The position numbers and the translations under genes were made by a program. A DNA stretch of 64,000 nt from RH-AL1 sp964244495 (lineage in GTDB: Bacteria > Pseudomonadota > Alphaproteobacteria > Rhizobiales > Beijerinckiaceae): contig CAXTIU010000014.1 of assembly GCA_964244495.1 (NCBI GenBank), positions 1-64,000 on the forward strand. Reading direction: 5' to 3'. The stretch's first letter is position 1. Each line of letters begins with the position of its first letter. Positions 1 to 8,218 of the stretch are shown here, one piece after another. Below the pieces are notes generated by a model that ran no database searches, had not been told where the DNA came from, and saw only the letters and a program-made list of their open reading frames with translations.

Positions 1-57
1 ACCCTCCGGTTCACCCCATCGAACCAGATCCGCCGTCAACGCGAAAACCCATGAGGC

Positions 58-951
58 TCACTCAGAACTACGCTGGTATGAGTCTATGAGGTGCTGCCGG
101 AGCTGCTCATGGTTGTCGTAGTGGAATCGTTTGACGGTCGCATCCTTGATCGTCCGGTTCATCCGCTCGACCTGGCCGTTCGTCCAAGGATGGCGCGGCT
201 TCGTGAGGCGATGCTCGATGTCGAGATCGGCGCAGGCGGCTTCGAAGGATTGGCAGCGGAAGAGCACCTTGCCGGCGCGCATGGCTTTGATCTCTGCTGG
301 GGTCCAAGCATTGCCGGCCGGCTCGGGGAAGTGCGTGCCGTTGCCGGTGAGCACCGTGTGGATCGTGTAAGGAACCGCGGCAGCGAGGGTCCGCAGGAAG
401 TCGCCGGCGATCCGGCGTGTGGCCTTCACGTGCAACTCGGCGAAGGCGAACTTGGAGGTCCGGTCGATCGCCACGAGGAGGTAGAGCTTGCCTTCCTCGG
501 TCCTCACTTCGGCAATGTCGAGGTGGAAATAGCCGAGCGGGTAGCGCTTGAACGTCGAGCGCAGCGGCTTGTCGCCGTCGACCTCGGGCAGCCGCGAGAT
601 GCCGTGGCGCTGGAGGCAACGATGCAGCAATGAGCGCGTCAGATGCGGGATCGTCGGCTGCAGGGCGTAGAGGCAGTCGTCCAGTGGCAGCAGCGCGTGC
701 CGGCGGAAAGTGACGATGACAGCTTCGTCCTCAACCGACAGCACCGTCGACTTCGGCTCGCTCGGCCCTGTCTTGCGATCCGCCGTCGAGGGTCGCTTCT
801 TCCACTTGGCCACAGTCTTCGGGTTGATGCCGTAGTGCTTGGCGAGCTGCCTCAGGCTCGCTTGACTATGCTGTATCGCTCGACGGACCGCCGCTGTCGT
901 CGTGGCGCTCCCATGGTGAACTTGTCCCATGGCGCATCCTTCCACTCGCAC
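58..951 (-). pseudogene. IS481-family transposase, truncated, catalytic Asp lost
   Basis: A DDE transposase of the IS481 family, 297 residues as it stands. Visible are the N-terminal helix-turn-helix (about residues 20-50, ending KTVAKWKKR) and the rve-type integrase core (about 140-280) with the first acidic residue in FHLDIAEV and the glutamate in QVERMNRTIKD. Two defects are plain. The second catalytic aspartate is glycine here (LTGNGTHF, against LTDNGTHF in the copy at 42.9 kb). The C-terminus stops after HLIDSYQ, about 35 residues early compared with the second copy, which continues to a TPYEF motif. It is therefore not expected to be active. The start could also be the methionine of MGQVHHG, seven codons in. 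Confidence 0.8.
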
Positions 952-986
952 AAGAAGACTGCACCATCAAACCCTGGGATCAAACA
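58..986 (-). mobile_element. IS481-family element, copy 1, 3' truncated
   Basis: This is the remnant of an IS481-type insertion sequence. Its transposase-proximal end lies at about 986, where the sequence reads (minus strand) TGTTTGATCCC followed by a T-rich stretch. The same end occurs at 42843 in the second copy. The other end is missing: the transposase reading frame departs from its homologue near position 90, so the element was cut there by deletion or another insertion. It forms the left edge of the catabolic island seen here. Confidence 0.75.
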
Positions 987-1155
987 TCTACTCCGTAATT
1001 GCTTTAAGCGCCGTGCGACGTTAACGACGGGCAACCTGCGCTTGCTTAGGGTGCCGACGGTGGAAGAGCGCCTGGGCGTAACGACATCGGCCGGCTTGCT
1101 CACCCGCGACGACCTTGCGGGCCTGCACCACGAACAGGACCGACACGTCGTCCTG

Positions 1156-1482
1156 TCAGTCCGCAAGAGCGATGGTGACCCGTAATCCTTCCCATTCATG
1201 ATCGAACGGCAATTGACAGGACAGGCGTGAGGCTTGGGTACGATGGCGCGAGCCGTCCAGCAAATCGTCCTCGTCAGCGCTCAAGGAGGGCAGCCGCTCA
1301 CTGAACGACTCGTCGAGGTGAACATGGCATGTCGCGCAGGAGCAACATCCGCCGCACATGGCAAGCAGCTCGTCCACCTCGGCAGCCCTGATCGCCTGCA
1401 TCACGGACAGGCCCGCGGCAGCCTCGATCTGCCGTTCCTCACCACTTCGCAAGGTCACGAAAAGAAGCGGCATCAGCGGCAC
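1156..1482 (-). CDS. 2Fe-2S ferredoxin (adrenodoxin/putidaredoxin type)
   Basis: A soluble 108-residue electron carrier. The cluster ligands are visible as Cys43-x5-Cys49-x2-Cys52 (in AMCGGCCSCATC) and Cys89 (RLSCQLP), the spacing of vertebrate-type/putidaredoxin-like ferredoxins; two extra cysteines (46, 47) sit inside the loop. The gene begins 46 bases after the P450 stop codon on the same strand, so the two are almost certainly co-transcribed and this is the P450's redox partner. No ferredoxin reductase is in the island, so a host reductase must supply it, perhaps the one at 28.4 kb. Downstream is only IS481 debris. Confidence 0.88.
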   Translation of the reverse strand: MPLMPLLFVTLRSGEERQIEAAAGLSVMQAIRAAEVDELLAMCGGCCSCATCHVHLDESFSERLPSLSADEDDLLDGSRHRTQASRLSCQLPFDHEWEGLRVTIALAD

Positions 1483-1528
1483 ACCCTCGGAAGCGACGAG
1501 TCGGCTGGATCGTGGTTCGCTCGCGTCC

Positions 1529-2731
1529 TCATGCCCGTCGCGTCATCCGCATCGGGAGGCTTTCAAGGCCGTATAGGCCGCGGTTGGCGCTGACCACCGG
1601 TTCGTCGGCCTCCAGACGCTCCACGTTCTCGATCATGGCTTCGAGGAGCACCTGCATCTCGAGCTTGGCCAGATGTAGGCCGGCGCACACATGCGGACCG
1701 GCACCCCAGCCGAGCTGGTCCTGTGGGTTGCGGTCGACCTGAAACTTGTCCGGGTTCGCGTAGTGTCGCTCGTCGCGGTTGGCGGACCCAAACATGACCA
1801 TCACGCGCGTGCCTTCCGGGATCACCACGTCGCCGGCCCGGTATTCCGCAGCCGCCACGCGCGCGAACCAGCGTACCGTCGCGCTGTGCCGCACGCCCTC
1901 CACCACGGCGCTCGGGATCAACGACGGGTTCCGCCTCAGCCTGTCCCACTGGTCGGGGTTGGTCGCCAGATTGTGGAGCAGGTTGGACTTGGCGTTGATG
2001 GTCGTGTCCAGGCTTGGCGCCACGAAGCCGCCGAGGATGGCGCGCGCCTCGCCGACCGTGATCGTTCCCTGTTCGGCGATCTCGAACAGCCTGCGCGCCC
2101 AGCTGTTCTCCGAGAGGGTCGCCGGATCGACTGAAAGCATGTAGCCTCGAAAATCCAAGAAGGTCTCGAGATCCTCCGCGAACTCCGGCGATATCGGGCC
2201 GACCATGTTGAAGATCGCGGCGGCCCAACGCAGCATGTTCTGCCGGCCGTCTTCCGGGAGGCCAACCAGGAAGGAGATGGCAGCCAGCGGCAGGTGCTTG
2301 GCGATGTGGGTCACCCCGTCAAACGTCGTGCCGTCGGCAACTTGGCGAAGTCTTTCCGTGATCAGCGCCTTGAGCATGTCGCGATGCTGTTCCAGGTTCT
2401 TCGGCAGCATCGGCCGCGCGAGGTGGGAACGCAGGCGGCGGTGCGATGCCCCGTCCATCGTGATCAGGTTCGGCTCACCGGGCGTGTTCCAGACGTCGTT
2501 GAAGCCGTTGCCGGCGCCGCAGATCATGGCGTCCGGAGTCTGCAACGCTGCCCGAACGTCGTCGAAGCGACCGAGCGCGACCGCGTCCAAGCCGCTCAGG
2601 CGAACGACCGGACCAAGATCGCGTATCCCGCGATAGTGTTCGAACGGTTGGCGCAGCGCATCCGGCGAAAAGACATCTTCCGGGTACAGCGGGTAGTTTG
2701 TAACGTCGGCAGTCGCTGCCAGCATCGTCAT
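1529..2731 (-). CDS. Cytochrome P450
   Basis: A soluble bacterial class I cytochrome P450 of 400 residues. The heme signature GWGAGPHVCAG with the thiolate Cys at about residue 349, the K-helix ExxR (EGVR) and the I-helix Asp-Thr-Thr (SLDTT) that delivers protons are all present. The start chosen is the ATG at 2731, preceded by GGAGG nine bases upstream; the open frame runs further up (to 3025) but that part overlaps the divergent AraC gene and is unlike a P450. It heads a two-gene operon with a 2Fe-2S ferredoxin and is divergent from an AraC regulator, the usual layout for inducible monooxygenation of terpenoid, alicyclic or aromatic substrates. The substrate cannot be read from the sequence. 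Confidence 0.93.
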   Translation of the reverse strand: MTMLAATADVTNYPLYPEDVFSPDALRQPFEHYRGIRDLGPVVRLSGLDAVALGRFDDVRAALQTPDAMICGAGNGFNDVWNTPGEPNLITMDGASHRRLRSHLARPMLPKNLEQHRDMLKALITERLRQVADGTTFDGVTHIAKHLPLAAISFLVGLPEDGRQNMLRWAAAIFNMVGPISPEFAEDLETFLDFRGYMLSVDPATLSENSWARRLFEIAEQGTITVGEARAILGGFVAPSLDTTINAKSNLLHNLATNPDQWDRLRRNPSLIPSAVVEGVRHSATVRWFARVAAAEYRAGDVVIPEGTRVMVMFGSANRDERHYANPDKFQVDRNPQDQLGWGAGPHVCAGLHLAKLEMQVLLEAMIENVERLEADEPVVSANRGLYGLESLPMRMTRRA

Positions 2732-2823
2732 CTTCCGTCGCCTCCCTCGTTTTGGCGACACTAGAAGCGGGGTCATCGGACGGGAAGCGCGCAGCCGTCC
2801 ATCATATGCTAGGAGCCGTCCAG

Positions 2824-3789
2824 ATGGATCCGTTGGCGCGCATACTGGGTTCGGCACGAGCCCGATCGCCGCTGATTGCCGACCTTCACCTCGGCAGCGA
2901 TGTGTCTCTCGGACTGCCGCACCTGCCGGCAATCCCCTTCCATTACGTCCTTGAAGGTGAGTGCCGGATCTGCTTGGGATCGAACTCGACCTCGATCCAG
3001 GCGGGCGACCTGATTCTGCTTCCACGCTGGCCCGATTACCGGGTCGAAACCGGCAAGGGGTCGGAACAGGTCGAGATCACGGACGTCGCCGCGCATCAAA
3101 GCGTTCCGGCCGACTACCTGCGGATCGGCGTGGGACGGCCGTTGACGTCAATGATCGGCAAAGGGACGCGGGGCGCGCGGGTCCTGTCCGGCATCGTGTC
3201 CCCCATCGAGCACAACGACGGCCCGCTCCTGCGCGCGCTGCCAAACGTCATCCTTGTTCATAACACCAAGGCACGGCTCGAGCCGTTGCTCGTCGCCGCG
3301 ACCGCGTTCCTTTCAATCGAAAGCAGCGCGCCCTCGCCGGGCTTCAGCGCCGTCGCCGAGCGGTTGGTCGAACTCATCTTCATCGCCACCCTGCGCGACT
3401 GGTCACTACAAGTGGGGCGGGACACGGAGTGGAAGCAACGGCTGGTCGACGCGTCGGTCGCCCGCGCCCTCGATGCCATGCACGCCGACCCGGCACGGTG
3501 CTGGACCCTTCGCGAACTCGCCGCCACGTCCGGGCGGTCCCGTTCAGGCTTCGCGGAGCGTTTCCGGGCGGTCATGGGAGAAACACCCTTCGCCTATCTC
3601 GCGCGCTGGCGCATGCGCCTCGCATCCGACCTGGTCAGGGAGGGCCGCCTGTCGACCGCCGACGTCGGCGTCCACCTGGGGTATCGGAGCCTGCACGGCT
3701 TCTCGCAGGCGTTCGCTGCCGCCTTCGGCGAGACGCCAGCGCAGCATCGGCACCGCAGCCGTCAGGCTCCGGCTGGCGGCAGCACCTGA
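2824..3789 (+). CDS. AraC-family transcriptional regulator
   Basis: An AraC/XylS-type regulator of 321 residues. The N-terminal half looks like a cupin-type effector domain of the AraC_binding/Cupin_6 kind (motif GDLILLPRW). The C-terminal 100 residues hold two helix-turn-helix units (WTLRELAATSGRSRSGFAERF and the GYRSLHGFSQAF segment). The start at 2824 is preferred because AGGAG lies eight bases upstream; in-frame ATGs at 2752 and 2806 lack a ribosome site. It is divergent from the P450-ferredoxin pair, sharing about 90 bases of control region, and also lies just upstream of the monooxygenase operon. It is the natural candidate inducer-responsive activator of one or both. Confidence 0.9.
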   Translation: MDPLARILGSARARSPLIADLHLGSDVSLGLPHLPAIPFHYVLEGECRICLGSNSTSIQAGDLILLPRWPDYRVETGKGSEQVEITDVAAHQSVPADYLRIGVGRPLTSMIGKGTRGARVLSGIVSPIEHNDGPLLRALPNVILVHNTKARLEPLLVAATAFLSIESSAPSPGFSAVAERLVELIFIATLRDWSLQVGRDTEWKQRLVDASVARALDAMHADPARCWTLRELAATSGRSRSGFAERFRAVMGETPFAYLARWRMRLASDLVREGRLSTADVGVHLGYRSLHGFSQAFAAAFGETPAQHRHRSRQAPAGGST

Positions 3790-3847
3790 CGCGCACGACG
3801 CGTCCATCCATCCCTCGACATACTTGAACCAGGCAGCACAATTTTCC

Positions 3848-3893
3848 TTGACGGCTCGACTGCAAGCGCTGTATCAGCACCGTACAGTACGGT
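3848..3893 (+). promoter_or_regulatory. Predicted sigma-70 promoter with palindromic operator
   Basis: In the 147-base gap before the monooxygenase operon there is TTGACG (3848-3853), an 18-base spacer and TATCAG (3872-3877). Immediately after the -10 lies a perfect inverted repeat, ACCGTAC-A-GTACGGT (3879-3893), in the place where a repressor would block initiation. The form (7-base arms, 1-base centre) is typical of TetR-family operators, and a TetR gene closes the operon at 9747. Binding is an inference. Confidence 0.55.
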
Positions 3894-3936
3894 TAAGAAA
3901 TAAACGGCTGAGACCGGCTTCGAGGCAAGGGGAGGT

Positions 3937-5202
3937 ATGCAAGCGATGGTCGCTGACGGCATCTCCTCGTCCGTTTCCTCGATGAGACCGGCATCACTCG
4001 ATCTTCGGGGATCGCCGCGCCGATCCGCCGAGGAGGTTACGGGCGAGTTGCTCGCGTCGGTCGACGCGATAGCCGGCCTCCTGCAGGAAGGCGCTTCGGA
4101 TGCTGACCGGTCAGGCCGCCTGACGCCCGTCGTCGTCGAGGCGCTCAGGAGCAAGGGCTTCTGGCGGATGCGGCTCTGCCGAGAACTGGGTGGCCTTGAA
4201 CTGCCGATCGTCGCCCAGATCGAGATCATCGCCGCTCTCGCCGCCGAAGATACGTCCGCCGCGTGGTGCACCATGGTGTCGAACAACGGGCTTGCCGTGC
4301 TCGGCTCCACCATGCCCCAGCCGGCCCTGGACAGGATCTTCGCCCACGGCGTTCCAGCCTGCTCGGCTGTCGCCGCACCGGGCGGCATGGTGACCCCGGC
4401 CGACGGGGGCTACCTCCTGACCGGGACATGGAGGCTGGCGAGTTCCGTCCACCATGCCGAGTGGATCAGCGCCGCCGCCCTTGTGGAGCGCGACCCCTCG
4501 CGCGTCCTGCCCCTCGCGATCCCGGCGCGCGACGTCGATCTGGTGGATAGCTGGAACGTCGTCGGACTTGCCGGTACGGGATCCAATGACTTCAAACTTA
4601 CGGACTACTTCCTGCCGTCCAGCCTCACCGGCCGCGAGCACAACCCGTACGGCCAGATCCGCGGGACGCGGCGGTACGACCTGATCGACCTCGACTACAT
4701 CGAGAGCTACGAGCACCTCGCCTTCGCGATCGGCGTCGGCCGGCGGGCTTTGCGGGAGTTGCGGGCCGCCTCGGCCGCTCCGCCGTCGGCCCGGCACGTC
4801 TCGGATCGCGAGGTGGTCCAGAAGGAACTCGGCCGTGCGGTGGTGCGCCTACAGGCGATCGAGGCGCTGGCCTATTCGCTCTATGACAGGATCGACCGCG
4901 CGGCCGTCGGGGAGCCGCAGGCTTGGTCCGGCGCCGACCGTTACCTGCCGCGTGCGCTGGCCGCCTCGGCGACGGAGGTAGCCCTCGAGTGCGTGCAACT
5001 GGCATTCCATCGCGCCGGCTTGCTGGCGCTGCACAGTCCCAACATCTTCGACAAGCTGCTCAGGGACATGAGCGTCGCGGCGACCCACTCGATCGTGGAT
5101 GACGCCGCGTTTCCCGCCTACGCGCAGCACTTGATCGAGACGGGTGCCGCGCTTGAGCTCACGTCTCGCGCCAACCGCACGACGCCCGGAGCGCGGGCAT
5201 GA
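3937..5202 (+). CDS. Flavin-dependent monooxygenase, acyl-CoA dehydrogenase fold (copy 1)
   Basis: A 421-residue member of the two-component flavin monooxygenases built on the acyl-CoA dehydrogenase fold (HsaA, HpaC2, DszC group). It would use reduced flavin from a partner reductase and O2 to hydroxylate an aromatic or cyclic substrate. The motif LAGTGSND in the middle domain and RDMSVAATH near the C-terminus, whose His matches the catalytic His of the group, are visible; the acyl-CoA dehydrogenase catalytic Glu is not. The gene overlaps the flavin reductase gene by four bases (ATGA), so the two are translationally coupled. GGAGG lies directly before ATG 3937, too close for it; an ATG at 3946 is better spaced. 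Confidence 0.85.
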   Translation: MQAMVADGISSSVSSMRPASLDLRGSPRRSAEEVTGELLASVDAIAGLLQEGASDADRSGRLTPVVVEALRSKGFWRMRLCRELGGLELPIVAQIEIIAALAAEDTSAAWCTMVSNNGLAVLGSTMPQPALDRIFAHGVPACSAVAAPGGMVTPADGGYLLTGTWRLASSVHHAEWISAAALVERDPSRVLPLAIPARDVDLVDSWNVVGLAGTGSNDFKLTDYFLPSSLTGREHNPYGQIRGTRRYDLIDLDYIESYEHLAFAIGVGRRALRELRAASAAPPSARHVSDREVVQKELGRAVVRLQAIEALAYSLYDRIDRAAVGEPQAWSGADRYLPRALAASATEVALECVQLAFHRAGLLALHSPNIFDKLLRDMSVAATHSIVDDAAFPAYAQHLIETGAALELTSRANRTTPGARA

Positions 5203-5693
5203 ATCCCCAACGCTACCGGGAGTTCTTCGGCCAACTCCCGACGGGGGTGACCGCGATCGTCGCGGAGGGCCAGGATGGCCCTGTCGGGCTAGTCGTCGGG
5301 ACCTTCTCCTCCGTGTCGCTCGACCCGCCGCTGGTCAGCTTCATGGTCACCTCGCACTCGCGATCCTGGACGGCGGTGAAGGCGGTCGGCCGGTTCACCG
5401 CGAGCATCCTGGCGAGCGACCAACGGCGTCTCAGCCAAACGCTCTCGGGCTGGTCGCCCGACAAGTTCCGCAACGTTCAGTTCACGGGTGACGGCGCGAT
5501 GGTTGTGAAGGACTGCCTCGCTTGGGCGGACTGCGTCCTGACGCGGGAGATCGAGGCGGGCGATCACATGATCGTACTTGCCACTCCACGCGACCTGACC
5601 GTGGTGCGGAATGCCAAGCCGTTGATCTTCTTCCAACGCGCCTATCACAGGACCCTTCCCGTGGAAGACTTCCGGGCGCCGGGATGGGGATAG
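5199..5693 (+). CDS. Flavin reductase (DIM6/HpaC-like)
   Basis: A 164-residue flavin reductase-like domain protein, the small component that makes free reduced FMN or FAD with NAD(P)H for the monooxygenases. The beta-barrel FMN-binding fold is recognisable from QLPTGVTAIVA at the N-terminus, SSVSLDPPL and the late GDHMIVLATP segment that holds the family's conserved Gly-Asp-His. It overlaps the preceding monooxygenase by four bases. It is the only flavin reductase in the island, so it may serve all four monooxygenases. Confidence 0.9.
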   Translation: MNPQRYREFFGQLPTGVTAIVAEGQDGPVGLVVGTFSSVSLDPPLVSFMVTSHSRSWTAVKAVGRFTASILASDQRRLSQTLSGWSPDKFRNVQFTGDGAMVVKDCLAWADCVLTREIEAGDHMIVLATPRDLTVVRNAKPLIFFQRAYHRTLPVEDFRAPGWG

Positions 5694-5783
5694 CAAGCGG
5701 GTCCCTGCCACGTCAACGAGAACACTAGCCAGCGTCAAGTATCCGTCGATCGGCAACGCTTCGGCTCAACAGGAGGAAACGCT

Positions 5784-6986
5784 ATGAACATGCATGCCGG
5801 GTTCCAGAATAAGCTCTCGCGCGCCGACCTGCTCAATAAGGCCAGCGAGGTCGGCGAGCTGGCGTTTAGCATGCGCGAACAGGGCGAGCGCGACCGTCGG
5901 ATGCCCGACGCCGTGATCGACAAGCTGCGCGCCTCCGGGCTGATGAAGCTGTGCCGCCACCATCGCTTCGGCGGCGCGGAGGCCGACCCGATGACGTTCC
6001 TCGACGTGGGACGCGAGCTCGCCCGCAGCTCGGGCGCGTTGGGCTGGCTCCACACGGTGCTCGGCTTCCATGAATGGTACATGGCGTTCGCGTCCGCGCA
6101 GCTGAACGAGGACGTGTGGGGCAACGATCCCGATGCCATGATCTGCGACTCATACGCGACGATGGGCACCGTCGAGCGCGTAGCCGACGGCTACGTCCTG
6201 TCAGGCCGGTGGCGGTTCTGCAGCGGAATCGAGTGGTCGTCCTGGATCGCGGTCGGCGGCATCTCGGTAGCGCCCGACGGGGAGCATCCCGAGCACCTGA
6301 TGTTCTTCATCCCGCGCGGCGACCTGACGATCGTGGACGATTGGAACACGCTGGGCCTGCGTGCCACCGCGAGCCGAGCGGTGGACGTGGAGAAAGCCTT
6401 CGTGCCCAACCATCGCGTGTTCGCGCTCGGGCGGCTGATGAACGGCCAGGATCGCGGCGCCGTCGCCATTGATGGGCCACTGTGGCGCATGCCGTTGTCC
6501 ACCATGCAGGGACTGGCGATCATAACGTCCTCCGTTGGCATCGCCCAGCGCGCGGTGGAGGAGTACACGGCCTGGACCAAGGCGCGCATCAGGCCCTACG
6601 AGATGGGCGCGGCCGCGCGAGAGCAGCCGGCGCCGCAGATCACGCTCGCCGCCAACGCGACCCAGTGGGACGCGACGTGGGCACTTGCGCAGAAGTACGC
6701 GCAGTACGGCTGGGACCGGGCGATCGAAGGCGGATCCTGGGTGCTGACGGAAGAGGAGCGCGCGCAGCTGTTCGCGTGGCGCGGCTACATCGGGCGGACA
6801 TCGGTCGAACTCACCGACCAGCTATACATCAGCTCGGGGGCGATGGCGCTGATCGACAGCCACCCCTTCCAGCAAGTGTTCCGCGACGTGCATTGCACGG
6901 GCGTCCACATCGGCGTGGACCGCAACGACGCCTACGCTGGGCGCGGCCGCGTCGCGATGGGCTTTGCCGGGCACGCCTTCCACTAA
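5784..6986 (+). CDS. Flavin-dependent monooxygenase, acyl-CoA dehydrogenase fold (copy 2)
   Basis: A second two-component flavin monooxygenase of 400 residues with a strong ribosome site (AGGAGG nine bases before ATG). It shows the same layout as copy 1: helical N-domain, middle beta domain and C-terminal helical domain, with FRDVHCTGVH carrying the conserved histidine. It is the odd member of the four: the loop that reads GTGSN or SGSN elsewhere is ATASR here (LRATASRAV), so flavin or substrate contacts there probably differ. It follows the reductase by 90 bases and precedes copy 3 by 21 bases, in one operon. Confidence 0.85.
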   Translation: MNMHAGFQNKLSRADLLNKASEVGELAFSMREQGERDRRMPDAVIDKLRASGLMKLCRHHRFGGAEADPMTFLDVGRELARSSGALGWLHTVLGFHEWYMAFASAQLNEDVWGNDPDAMICDSYATMGTVERVADGYVLSGRWRFCSGIEWSSWIAVGGISVAPDGEHPEHLMFFIPRGDLTIVDDWNTLGLRATASRAVDVEKAFVPNHRVFALGRLMNGQDRGAVAIDGPLWRMPLSTMQGLAIITSSVGIAQRAVEEYTAWTKARIRPYEMGAAAREQPAPQITLAANATQWDATWALAQKYAQYGWDRAIEGGSWVLTEEERAQLFAWRGYIGRTSVELTDQLYISSGAMALIDSHPFQQVFRDVHCTGVHIGVDRNDAYAGRGRVAMGFAGHAFH

Positions 6987-7007
6987 TCCAGTTGAAAGGA
7001 CTTCGAC

Positions 7008-8213
7008 ATGGTTGCGACCGCCATCAAGACTGACTACTGGCCCGAGCAGGCGACAACCCTCGAGGGTATCCTCAAGGAAATCCGTGCCCTCGCCCCCGCA
7101 TTCCGCGGGCGCGCCCCGCTATCGGAAGAGAAGCGCTCGATCCCGCCGGCGTCGGCACAGGACTTCCTCAACATCGGCCTTGCCCGGGTGCTGCTGCCCA
7201 AGAAGTTCGGCGGCCTCGACCTTGGCGTGCGGGCGTGGCTCGATATTTCCGTCGAGGTCGGCAAAGCGGACGCGGCGCACGGCTGGTGCGCGAGCCAGAT
7301 GATGCACCATCCGCATTACCTCGCTCAATTTCCCGAAGCCGCGCAGCGCGCGGTTTGGAATGACGGGCCGGATGTCTCGATCGCGGCCACGATGACGCCG
7401 ACCTCCAAGATCGAGATCGTCGACGGGGGCTACAACATCTCGTGCTCAATCCCGTATCTCAGCGGGATCAACCACTCGACGTGGGTCGTCGTCGGCGGCA
7501 TGCTGTTCGGGCCGGAAGGGCAGCCCGACTGGACGCTGTTCCTCGTTCCCCCCGGCAACTTCTCGGTCGTCGAGACCTGGAACACGGCGGGCATGCGCGG
7601 CACCGGCAGCAACACCGTCGTCGTCGAGAACGTCTTCGTGCCGACCGACTGGACATTGGCGGTCGGGGACATGCGCGAGGGTAGAACCCCGGGCGGACGG
7701 TTGAACCGGGACGAGGCGCCCTGCTTCAACGCTCCTTGGATCACTTACGCGCCCCTGACCTTCCTTGGGCCGATGCTGGGGGCTGCGAGAGGCGCACTGG
7801 AAGAATATCGGAGCTGGACGGCGCAACGCGCCAGCCTGTTCGGTGCGCAGGTCGCGGAGTTCACAAGCATCCAGGTCCATCTGTCGCGAGCGGCCTCCAC
7901 GCTTGATGCGGCGGAGTTCCTGATGCATCGCTGCGCTGACGCGGCGGATGCGGTCGAACCGGCGTCCGCGGAGATTCGCGCACGCGCCTATCGCGACCAA
8001 GCGCGGGCCTCGGAGATGATCGTCGAGGCTATGGACACCATCATGAAGATCTCGGGCGCCGCAGGCTTCGCGTCGTCCAGCCCCATCCAGAGGGCTTGGC
8101 GCGACGTCCACTTCTCGTCCGCGCACGTGATCCTCAATCCGGAGGTCAGTTTCGCCGCCTGGGGTCGCCAGCAGTTCGGGCTGGAGCGGGACCCTAGGCA
8201 ACTGATGTACTGA
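7008..8213 (+). CDS. Flavin-dependent monooxygenase, acyl-CoA dehydrogenase fold (copy 3)
   Basis: The third paralogue, 401 residues, with GMRGTGSNT in the middle domain and WRDVHFSSAH at the C-terminus, the patterns of the HsaA/HpaC2 group. A ribosome site (GAAAGGA) precedes the ATG. It lies 21 bases after copy 2 and only five bases before the amidohydrolase, so all three genes are translated from one message. Which step each paralogue carries out cannot be told; sequential hydroxylations of one substrate or different chain-length or isomer preferences are both possible. Confidence 0.85.
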   Translation: MVATAIKTDYWPEQATTLEGILKEIRALAPAFRGRAPLSEEKRSIPPASAQDFLNIGLARVLLPKKFGGLDLGVRAWLDISVEVGKADAAHGWCASQMMHHPHYLAQFPEAAQRAVWNDGPDVSIAATMTPTSKIEIVDGGYNISCSIPYLSGINHSTWVVVGGMLFGPEGQPDWTLFLVPPGNFSVVETWNTAGMRGTGSNTVVVENVFVPTDWTLAVGDMREGRTPGGRLNRDEAPCFNAPWITYAPLTFLGPMLGAARGALEEYRSWTAQRASLFGAQVAEFTSIQVHLSRAASTLDAAEFLMHRCADAADAVEPASAEIRARAYRDQARASEMIVEAMDTIMKISGAAGFASSSPIQRAWRDVHFSSAHVILNPEVSFAAWGRQQFGLERDPRQLMY

Positions 8214-8218
8214 CCGAA

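Noticed and set aside
852..1199. A 115-codon minus-strand frame between the IS481 remnant and the ferredoxin gene.
   Set aside because: It overlaps both neighbours, is Arg/Ser-rich and has no recognisable family.
2732..3025. N-terminal extension of the P450 frame.
   Set aside because: It overlaps the divergent AraC gene and lacks P450 character; ATG 2731 has a good ribosome site and gives the normal 400 residues.
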